DNA of 6,260 bases. Origin: Dehalococcoidia bacterium (lineage in GTDB: Bacteria; Chloroflexota; Dehalococcoidia; UBA6926). Shown piece by piece: positions 1-6,260 of this stretch; position 1 is the first letter of the stretch; each line of letters starts with the position of its first letter. The position numbers and the translations under genes are program-made. The stretch covers positions 1 through 6,260 of the forward strand of contig JAPYRO010000076.1 of the NCBI GenBank assembly GCA_029941095.1, read 5' to 3'. The notes under the pieces were generated by a model, which saw only the letters and a list, made by a program, of their open reading frames with translations, searched no databases and was not told the origin of the DNA.

Positions 1-50
1 ATCCAAGGTGTAAGGTCCACTGCTTTTTTTTAGATATTAGGTTACATCAT

Positions 51-689
51 ATGAGCAAGGAATCGAGTCAACCTCGTTTAGAATTGATGGTGAGCGAAAT
101 GCTCTCTTGTCAAGCGTGTCCGCTTTCGTCAGATCGCACGAATGTAGTCCCAGGTACAGGCCCTGTTGATGCTGAAATAATGTTTATAGGTGAAGCACCA
201 GGGGCAAACGAAGATATTAAGGGCGAGCCTTTCGTCGGTCAATCGGGGAAGCTATTAGATAATCTTCTCTCTTCAATAGAATTAGATAGAGATTCTGTAT
301 ATATTACCAATACCGTAAAATGTAGGCCCCCAAATAATAGGGATCCGCTTCCATCCGAATTAGATATTTGCCAAGACCATTGGCTAGACGCACAAATCGC
401 TATAATTGAGCCTAAAATAATCATACCTCTCGGCAGACACGCTCTAAACAGAATATTACCAGGAACAACAATAGGAAAAAGCCATGGACAAACGTTCAGC
501 AAGTTGGGTTTCACGATATTCCCAATTTATCATCCTGCTGCAGGGCTAAGACAAATAAGATACAAACAACTTCTGGTAGAAGATTTCAAAACCCTAAAAA
601 CCCTATTGGGTAACAAGCGAGAACCAACTGAAGAGCCCAAGTCGCACCACATCACAGCAAAGAAAAACCAACAAATAAATTTATTTTAA
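51..689 (+). CDS. Family 4 (Fe-S) uracil-DNA glycosylase
   Basis: This enzyme should remove uracil from DNA (from cytosine deamination or dUTP misincorporation), starting base excision repair in the cytoplasm. The 212-residue protein has the usual family 4 length and motifs. Cys20 and Cys23 (CQAC) with Cys91 and Cys107 form the 4Fe-4S ligand set. Motif GEAPGANED is at 47-55, followed by GEPFVGQSGKLLD (58-70). NTVKCRPPNNRDP spans 87-99, and the second active-site motif HPAAGLR is at 161-167. Residues about 188-206 form a polar, probably disordered tail ending in QQINLF, which resembles a sliding-clamp-binding peptide. The start at 51 is the first in-frame ATG; only a weak AGG lies 9 bases upstream, and the next Met (residue 13) has no better site. 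Some databases label such proteins phage SPO1 DNA polymerase-related. The RNase J gene begins 17 bases after the stop. The family call is secure; in vivo substrate preference is inferred from the family. Confidence 0.95.
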   Translation: MSKESSQPRLELMVSEMLSCQACPLSSDRTNVVPGTGPVDAEIMFIGEAPGANEDIKGEPFVGQSGKLLDNLLSSIELDRDSVYITNTVKCRPPNNRDPLPSELDICQDHWLDAQIAIIEPKIIIPLGRHALNRILPGTTIGKSHGQTFSKLGFTIFPIYHPAAGLRQIRYKQLLVEDFKTLKTLLGNKREPTEEPKSHHITAKKNQQINLF

Positions 690-706
690 TAAAGGCACTA
701 ACACAA

Positions 707-2359
707 ATGGAAAATCTAAAAATTATACCCTTCGGGGGTCTTGGAAAAATAGGCAAGAATATGCTTGCCATTGAATCAAACAACTCTATATTGATTATTG
801 ACTGTGGAGTTATGTTCCCAGACGAAACCATGCATGGAGTAGACGTTGTTATACCAGATTATGAATATCTTCAAAAAAGGAAAGACTCTATAGAGGGAAT
901 AATTATCACTCACGGTCATGAAGATCACATCGGAGCACTGCCTTATATACTTCCAGAGCTACAGGCACCTATATATGGCACCGCCTTATCAATGGGTCTT
1001 GCTTCAGTGAAACTAAAAAACACGAAATCAGTAAAAAAGGATCTTATCAACACTGTAGAGCCTGGGGATCCTTTTGATTTAGGGCCATTTAACATAACCC
1101 TTTTTAACGTCAATCACAGTATTCCAGACGCGGCTGGAGTTATAATCAAAACTCCTTTGGGGACAATCGTCCACACTGGCGATTTCAAACTTGATCACAC
1201 TCCAGTGCATGGAAAGCCAACCGACTTTCATAGAATCTCTGAGGTTGGAAATTCTGGCGTTTTACTGTTGCTATCTGATTCAACATATGCCGATACACCA
1301 GGCTACACTCCATCAGAAGAAATAGTAGGGAGAAGCCTAGATAGGCTTATTGGCGAAGCCCCGTCTCGAGTAATAGTAGCTAGTTTTGCTTCCTTAATTT
1401 CCAGAATTCAACAGATTGGTAACGCTGCTGTAAACCATGATAGAAAGATGGGGATAGTTGGTCGCAGCATGGTAGATAACGTAAAATTAGCCACTGAAAT
1501 GGGATTTATAAACCTACCTCCGGGGACCGTTTTATCTGATAACCAATTGAAATCTCACCCACCAGAATCAACAATAATAATGACAACCGGGGCACAGGGG
1601 GAACCAACTTCTGCTTTGGCAAGGATGTCAATAAATCAACATCCTAACGTGACGATCCAACCCGGCGACACCATAATACTTTCCGCGAACCCCATACCTG
1701 GTAATGAAACCGCAGTAGCGCGAACGATAGATAATTTATTTAAGTTAGGCGCGAATGTTTTATATAGCCGAATAGAACAAGTACATGTTAGAGGTCACGC
1801 CAGTCAAGAAGAGTTAAAATTATTCCTCCGACTAGCTAAACCTAAGTTTTTTATTCCAATTCATGGGGATCATCGACACCTCGTACATCATTCGCGTTTA
1901 GCCCAGTCAGTAGGAATGTCAGAGAAAGATACTTTCGTTATGGAAAATGGCGACGTATTAAATATTAATGCAAAACTTAAAGCTGAACTTATTGATAAAA
2001 TCCCTTTACGTGATAACTATATTGATGGAAAACAATCCGGAAAGATCAGTAACAAGATTCTGAAAGATCGAGCTAATCTTTCCAAACAAGGCGTATTCTC
2101 TATTTCCATAGCACTTGATATTGAAACAGGTGATTTGATAGGAAACCCGGAGATAACTACAAAAGGCTTTATAGATACTGCAGAATCGGTTAGCCTAGTC
2201 GAAACTGCTTGTGAGATAGTTGAAGACGTATTGGATTCCATGGGAGACAAGAGCGATCTAAAGCAATTGGAAAGAAAAATATCTGAACATGTGTCGAATT
2301 TTCTTTACAAACAAATAAGGATGCGGCCTGTAGTTATAACTACTTCAGTGGAAGTTTAA
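707..2359 (+). CDS. rnj: Ribonuclease J (MBL/beta-CASP RNase)
   Basis: RNase J is a zinc-dependent endo- and 5'-3' exoribonuclease for mRNA turnover and rRNA/RNA maturation in bacteria that often lack or supplement RNase E. The 550-residue protein matches the usual family length (about 550-560). The metallo-beta-lactamase part holds HGHEDH (69-74), His137 in NHSIPDA, and HTGDF with His156 and Asp159. SDSTYADTPGYTPSE (190-204) leads into the beta-CASP domain (about 205-355). The beta-CASP motif HVRGHASQEEL is at 360-370, and IPIHGDHRHL at 383-392 carries the last metal/active-site His386. Residues about 440-550 form the C-terminal domain typical of RNase J. All expected metal ligands are present, so it should be active. 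One small deviation is Asp388 where most homologues I recall have Glu (HGE). The start at 707 has a weak AAAGG at 691-695, 11 bases upstream; MENLKIIPFGGLGKIGKN is a normal family N-terminus. RNase J1 versus J2 cannot be decided from a single copy. Confidence 0.96.
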   Translation: MENLKIIPFGGLGKIGKNMLAIESNNSILIIDCGVMFPDETMHGVDVVIPDYEYLQKRKDSIEGIIITHGHEDHIGALPYILPELQAPIYGTALSMGLASVKLKNTKSVKKDLINTVEPGDPFDLGPFNITLFNVNHSIPDAAGVIIKTPLGTIVHTGDFKLDHTPVHGKPTDFHRISEVGNSGVLLLLSDSTYADTPGYTPSEEIVGRSLDRLIGEAPSRVIVASFASLISRIQQIGNAAVNHDRKMGIVGRSMVDNVKLATEMGFINLPPGTVLSDNQLKSHPPESTIIMTTGAQGEPTSALARMSINQHPNVTIQPGDTIILSANPIPGNETAVARTIDNLFKLGANVLYSRIEQVHVRGHASQEELKLFLRLAKPKFFIPIHGDHRHLVHHSRLAQSVGMSEKDTFVMENGDVLNINAKLKAELIDKIPLRDNYIDGKQSGKISNKILKDRANLSKQGVFSISIALDIETGDLIGNPEITTKGFIDTAESVSLVETACEIVEDVLDSMGDKSDLKQLERKISEHVSNFLYKQIRMRPVVITTSVEV

Positions 2360-2380
2360 ACAACACCCAACAGTAGCTTA

Positions 2381-2386
2381 AGGGGG
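2381..2386 (+). promoter_or_regulatory. Shine-Dalgarno for first CoA-transferase
   Basis: AGGGGG lies 6 bases before the ATG at 2393, within the 33-base gap after the RNase J stop. It supports that start codon and independent ribosome loading on a shared transcript. Confidence 0.7.
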
Positions 2387-2392
2387 CAAAAA

Positions 2393-4792
2393 ATGGATCA
2401 ACCAGTTATTGAGTCAAGCCAAGGATCTCTAAGTCACTTAAGAGTAATAGAATATGGAGATATCCCCGCCTCATATGCAACGAGATGGCTTGGGGATTTG
2501 GGCGCCGATATAATTAAGATCGAAAAACCAGGCGGGGACAATTCCAGGATGCTTGGGCCTTTTGCGGGAAATACACCAGATCCAGAAAAAAGCCTAACTT
2601 TTATAAATGCAAACCTAAATAAACGATCTATAATCCTAGATCTAGAAAGTTCAGAAAAAGATAAGGAAACGTTCCTTAAATTAATAAGCAGCGCTGACGC
2701 TTTAGTTGAATCGACCCGACCTGGAACCTTTGATGATTTGGCGCTTTCTCAAGAGGTTTTGCTTGCCACTAATGAACGTCTGGTAACCACGTCTATAACT
2801 CCCTTTGGGCAAACCGGACCTTATTCAGAGTATAGAGGCCCTCACGCCGTTGTTGAGGCTCTTGCCGGTTTCATGAGTGCTCACGGGGACGACCTGATGC
2901 CTCCTGTAGTCACCCCAAATCATATTACCTACCAAGTAGCCAGTGTTCATGGCGCATATCTAACTCTCGCTGGAATCCGGCATAGTAAAAGATCTGGTAA
3001 GGGGCAACAAATAGATCAATCACTGCAAGAGAGTATTACTTATATGGGCTCTAGTGCTGTTGCAAGATATACAGATAGAAGCGAGATTGTAGAGAGAAAT
3101 GGTGCAAAACCACAGGGTGGAGCATCTAATATTTTTAAATGCAAAGACGGAAAATATATTTATATATCGATATACATACTGCCCCATTGGCACAAAATAA
3201 CAAGGGAATGGATGGAGGATCCTGTACTATCGGGAGAAGAATGGGATAATCCACAGTATAGAGGTGATAATGGAGACGTAATCAATGTCCTTTTACAGGC
3301 GTTCATCGAGCAGTTCGATGCAGAGGATTTCGTGTCTCAATGCCAAGATCGTGGGTTACCGTGTTCCCCAGTGAACACTCCTGGAGAATTCATGAATAGC
3401 GATCAACTTAAATCAAGAGATTGGATACAAACCCTTAATCATCCCGTTATTGGTGAATATAAAGCACCAGGATTCCTGTTCAAAATGGAAAAAACACCTA
3501 TGAAAGCCTGGAGACATTCTCCAACACTAGGGGAACACCAAAAAGAAATACTAGACGAACTGGATAACCTCAAGAAAGAACCTGATGACATTAATATAGT
3601 TACCTCTCCTGAAGCTCCCATGCTTAGCGGCATCCGTGTTGCTGATCTGACAAGATTCTTCGCAGGTCCTATTGGAACCATGTTTTTGGGTTTTTATGGG
3701 GCCGAGGTAATAAAGCTCGAGAGTGAACTATTAGTAGCGAACCGAGAGCAAGTTTTATATCCGGATATGAACCGAAATAAGTTAAGTGCAACCTTTGATT
3801 TACGAAATGCTCATGGAAAATCATTACTGGATGACCTTTTACGAAAAAGCGATGTTCTTATCGACAATTTCTCCCCACGCGTTATAGACCGCTTAGGATT
3901 TAGTTGGGATCGCGTACAAGATATTAATCCTGGAATAATACAAATTACAGCTCCAGGAATGGGGTTGGACGGACCTCTCTCGAATTGGGTAACCTGGGGT
4001 AACCAGCTTGTAGCATATACTGGCTTAACCCATATGTGGGCCTTTGAAGAGTCATCAATGGATGCGCACGGAAAACTAGTAGTTCCAGATTATCTAGGTG
4101 CTTCTCTTGTTGCTCTGTCATCTATCGCTGCCATTGAATATCGTGACCGTACAGGAATCGGCCAATTTATTGAACTTGCCCAAGTTGAATCTCAAGGAGC
4201 GATAATGGGGCCCTCTATTTTAGACGCAACAATCAACCAAAATGAATGGGATGCGTTAGGTTATGCAGAAATATTAGGAGAACACTATGCCCCCTATGCA
4301 GCGTATCCTTGTAAAGGGCATGATGATTGGATAGTTGTAGCTATATCTGAAGAATCAGAGTGGGAAGGTTTAGTAAATGCCCTTGGAAATCCTACATGGA
4401 TTAATGATGAAAAGTATTCAACCCATGAGATGCGTAAAGAAAATAGAACAGAGTTGGATAAACAAATAAGTGAATGGACCTCAGAATACACTCCCTATCA
4501 AGCTATGCGTATATTACAAAATAGGGGGGTCCCGGCTGGCGCAGTTTTGAATGGTGAAGATCTATATAGCAATATACATTTAAGAGCCAGAGGCCACATT
4601 GTAGACATACATGAACCTCCGTGGGGAGATTTATCACATCAAGGGCTTCCAGCTATACCAACTCTATCGGAAGCTCATGCGGACGGCTTACCTCCTTGGA
4701 TAGGTGATCATAATAAGTACGTTTTCGGAGAGATATTAGGGATGACAGATAAAGATATAAAGGATGCTATGAACTCAGGCGCGATTAATTAG
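2393..4792 (+). CDS. Double-domain family III CoA-transferase (CaiB/BaiF type), copy 1
   Basis: Family III CoA-transferases move CoA between acyl-CoAs and carboxylic acids through an aspartyl-CoA thioester. Single-domain members have about 400 residues; this 799-residue protein contains two. Domain 1 (about 12-392) begins GSLSHLRVIEYG, has the CoA-loop-like KIEKPGGDNSR (42-52) and NLNKRSI (74-80), and SGKGQQID (201-208). Domain 2 (about 410-790) begins LSGIRVADLTRFFAGP (411-426), with DNFSPRVIDRLGFSW (491-505), PDYLGAS (565-571), TGIGQ (587-591) and YAAYPCKGHDDW. A polar linker at about 391-408 separates them. Aligned to my recollection of formyl-CoA transferase, Asp566 falls on the catalytic Asp169, 22 residues before the first Gly of GxGQ. 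The matching residue in domain 1 is Tyr180, so domain 1 is probably non-catalytic. These enzymes normally form interlocked dimers, so the fusion may act as an internal pseudo-dimer. Family is certain; the substrate is unknown, and no neighbour in the window identifies it. A near paralogue follows 82 bases downstream. Confidence 0.93.
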   Translation: MDQPVIESSQGSLSHLRVIEYGDIPASYATRWLGDLGADIIKIEKPGGDNSRMLGPFAGNTPDPEKSLTFINANLNKRSIILDLESSEKDKETFLKLISSADALVESTRPGTFDDLALSQEVLLATNERLVTTSITPFGQTGPYSEYRGPHAVVEALAGFMSAHGDDLMPPVVTPNHITYQVASVHGAYLTLAGIRHSKRSGKGQQIDQSLQESITYMGSSAVARYTDRSEIVERNGAKPQGGASNIFKCKDGKYIYISIYILPHWHKITREWMEDPVLSGEEWDNPQYRGDNGDVINVLLQAFIEQFDAEDFVSQCQDRGLPCSPVNTPGEFMNSDQLKSRDWIQTLNHPVIGEYKAPGFLFKMEKTPMKAWRHSPTLGEHQKEILDELDNLKKEPDDINIVTSPEAPMLSGIRVADLTRFFAGPIGTMFLGFYGAEVIKLESELLVANREQVLYPDMNRNKLSATFDLRNAHGKSLLDDLLRKSDVLIDNFSPRVIDRLGFSWDRVQDINPGIIQITAPGMGLDGPLSNWVTWGNQLVAYTGLTHMWAFEESSMDAHGKLVVPDYLGASLVALSSIAAIEYRDRTGIGQFIELAQVESQGAIMGPSILDATINQNEWDALGYAEILGEHYAPYAAYPCKGHDDWIVVAISEESEWEGLVNALGNPTWINDEKYSTHEMRKENRTELDKQISEWTSEYTPYQAMRILQNRGVPAGAVLNGEDLYSNIHLRARGHIVDIHEPPWGDLSHQGLPAIPTLSEAHADGLPPWIGDHNKYVFGEILGMTDKDIKDAMNSGAIN

Positions 4793-4863
4793 GAAAGTAA
4801 CAATTATTACTAACGGGTGGATTCTGCTGTAGCAGTTGTAAATGTATACCTGGTCTAATGAAC

Positions 4864-4868
4864 GGAGG
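4864..4868 (+). promoter_or_regulatory. Shine-Dalgarno deciding a GTG start
   Basis: GGAGG lies 6 bases before the GTG at 4875 and is the strongest ribosome binding site in the window. It fixes GTG as the start of the second CoA-transferase: the encoded N-terminus then aligns without gaps with copy 1 from residue 11 onward. The only close upstream ATG (4858) is out of frame. Confidence 0.8.
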
Positions 4869-4874
4869 TGAAAA

Positions 4875-6260
4875 GTGTCAGAAAATGCCACTAAACCTGA
4901 TACGGGATCATTAAGTCATTTACGTATTTTAGAATATGGCAATATGCCAGCCTCTTACGCGACACGGTGGCTTGGAGACTTAGGTGCGGATATCATCAAG
5001 ATTGAGCCACCTAACGGAGATCCGAACAGATTGCTTCCACCCTTCGCGGGTAACATACAAGACTCAGAGCGAAGCCTGACCTTTATAAATGCTAATCTAA
5101 ATAAGAGATCTATTGTCCTTGACATAGTTGGTTCTCCTAAAGACAGAGAAACGTTTTTGCAGCTTGTTGAAACCGCAGATGCCCTGATTGAATCCACTCC
5201 TCCAGAGCACCTAGAAAAACTGGGGTTAAGCCAAAAAATCCTTTTAGAGAAAAACGAGAGATTAGTAACGACATCCATAACACCGTTTGGAGGGACTGGA
5301 CCTTATTCAGCCTATAAAGGATCTCACGCAATTGTAGAGGCTCTATCTGGGTTTATGTCGGTTCACGGCGATGATTTAATGCCTCCTGTCGTAACACCAA
5401 ATCATATGATCTACCAGGTGGCTGGAGTCCACTCATCATATTTGACACTTGCAGGGATACGGCATGCAAGGCGCTCAGGACACGGCCAAAAAATTGACCA
5501 AGCTTTAACCGAGAGTATTTCCTATATGGCTATGAGCGCGATTGCACGGTATTCCGGAAGAAATGAAGTGTCTACGCGCCATGGGATAAAAGGGCAAGCG
5601 GGCGCCTCTAATATTTTTCGCTGCAAAGATGGTAAATACATATATATGTCAATTTTCATCCTTCCTCATTGGCATATAATCACAAAAGAATGGATGGAAG
5701 ATCCCTTACTGTCAGGGGTCGAGTGGGATAACCCAGACTACCGTGAAGAAAATGCCGATGTAATAAATATTGCTATGCAAGATTTCGTCGGCAAGTTCAC
5801 ATCCGAAGATTTTGTAGATCAATGTCAGAAAAGAGGCCTTCCTTGCGCCCCGGTGAACACACCAGGCGAATTCATGCAAAGTGAGCATTTAACGCAGAGG
5901 AAATGGGTACAGAAAATAGATCACCCCGTTATAGGTGAATATGAAGCCCCAGGATTCTCGTTTAAAATGGAAAAGACCCCTATGAAAGTTTGGCGCTCTT
6001 CTCCCACTTTAGGTCAACATCAGGATGAAATCATAGATGAATTAACAAACCGATCAACTACAAAGGAAAATACAAGCACCCAAGAAACATTAGAACGGAA
6101 AGATAGCCCAATGTTAAGTGGTATTCGAGTGGCTGATCTCTCCAGGTTTTTTGCTGGTCCGATAGGTACTATGTTCCTGGGGTTTTACGGGGCAGAGATA
6201 ATAAAACTCGAATCGGAATTACTGGTTGCAACTAGAGAGGTTGTCCTATATCCCGATATG
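4875..6260 (+). CDS. Double-domain family III CoA-transferase, copy 2 (3' partial)
   Basis: This is a tandem paralogue of the preceding gene, open for 462 codons to the window edge with no stop. It starts at GTG (MSENATKPDTGSLSHLR). Domain 1 (about 11-390) aligns without gaps to copy 1, with about 272 of 380 residues identical by my hand count. It keeps GDLGADIIKIE, NLNKRSI, SGHGQKID, GASNIFRCKDGKYIY and GLPCAPVNTPGEFM. Like copy 1 it has Tyr180 in the YQVAGVH segment where the family's catalytic Asp is expected. A Thr/Ser/Glu-rich linker (391-411), three residues longer than in copy 1, leads into the start of domain 2 (LSGIRVADLSRFFAGP), where 45 of 49 visible residues match copy 1. The catalytic part of domain 2 lies outside the window, so activity cannot be judged. 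By analogy the full protein should be about 800 residues. DNA identity is lower than protein identity and many third positions differ, so the duplication is not recent. Substrate unknown. Confidence 0.9.
   Translation, partial: MSENATKPDTGSLSHLRILEYGNMPASYATRWLGDLGADIIKIEPPNGDPNRLLPPFAGNIQDSERSLTFINANLNKRSIVLDIVGSPKDRETFLQLVETADALIESTPPEHLEKLGLSQKILLEKNERLVTTSITPFGGTGPYSAYKGSHAIVEALSGFMSVHGDDLMPPVVTPNHMIYQVAGVHSSYLTLAGIRHARRSGHGQKIDQALTESISYMAMSAIARYSGRNEVSTRHGIKGQAGASNIFRCKDGKYIYMSIFILPHWHIITKEWMEDPLLSGVEWDNPDYREENADVINIAMQDFVGKFTSEDFVDQCQKRGLPCAPVNTPGEFMQSEHLTQRKWVQKIDHPVIGEYEAPGFSFKMEKTPMKVWRSSPTLGQHQDEIIDELTNRSTTKENTSTQETLERKDSPMLSGIRVADLSRFFAGPIGTMFLGFYGAEIIKLESELLVATREVVLYPDM

Noticed and set aside
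1..50. Leader with eight T residues at 24-31, possible terminator of an upstream gene or RNA
   Set aside because: Only a 3-base GTG/CAC pairing can be found in the visible 23 bases before the T-tract. Any stem would lie outside the window, so neither a terminator nor an RNA 3' end can be supported. No clear -35/-10 pair is seen either.
2959..3060. Possibility that copy 1 is two genes joined by a sequencing error
   Set aside because: The frame is continuous through both domains and the linker, and copy 2 shows the same fusion independently, so the double-domain structure is real.
4824..4835. Short inverted repeat CTGC-TGTA-GCAG between the two CoA-transferases
   Set aside because: The stem is only 4 base pairs and is not followed by a T-run, so it is neither a convincing terminator nor an operator.
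4836..4859. TTGTAA and TCTAAT as a possible promoter for copy 2
   Set aside because: The spacing is about 12 bases, too short for a standard sigma-70-type promoter, and the boxes are poor.
4858..4914. Small overlapping ORF from ATG 4858 (18 codons) ahead of copy 2
   Set aside because: No ribosome binding site precedes it and it covers the Shine-Dalgarno of the real gene. It is most likely chance.
4955..5331. Minus-strand open frames opposite copy 2, and similar ones opposite the other genes
   Set aside because: They lie antisense to well-conserved coding sequence, resemble no family and have no start context; they are shadows.

Overview
The window reads as one co-directional bacterial stretch, all genes on the + strand: a family 4 (Fe-S) uracil-DNA glycosylase, ribonuclease J, and two tandem paralogous double-domain family III (CaiB/BaiF-type) CoA-transferases. 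The second CoA-transferase runs off the right edge. Gaps between genes are 17, 33 and 82 bases, with no convincing terminator or promoter inside them, so a single transcription unit is plausible but not proven.

Organism: the DNA is AT-rich by eye, with frequent AGA/AGG arginine and ATA isoleucine codons. RNase J as a housekeeping nuclease, a family 4 UDG and tandem long CoA-transferases would fit an uncultivated Chloroflexota lineage (Dehalococcoidia/SAR202-like). This is inference from gene content only, and I hold it at low to moderate confidence.

Layout: 1-50 is a short leader with a T-tract. 51-689 is the UDG, with all four Fe-S cysteines and a C-terminal tail ending in a clamp-binding-like motif. 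707-2359 is RNase J with complete metallo-beta-lactamase metal ligands. 2393-4792 is the first double-domain CoA-transferase. 4793-4874 is a spacer with a strong Shine-Dalgarno. 4875-6260 is the second CoA-transferase, starting at GTG and missing its 3' part.

The most interesting system is the CoA-transferase pair. Each polypeptide fuses two family III domains. In the complete copy the N-terminal domain has Tyr180 where the catalytic Asp of this family is expected, while the C-terminal domain keeps the Asp (Asp566) in exact register. The second copy also has Tyr at position 180. The fusion therefore looks like a built-in pseudo-dimer with one degenerate and one catalytic half, duplicated in tandem. 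The two copies are colinear and about 72% identical in the N-terminal half by my hand count, and about 92% identical over the short visible start of the C-terminal half. The first two genes are housekeeping DNA-repair and RNA-processing functions with no evident metabolic link to the transferases, which may open a catabolic cluster continuing beyond the window.
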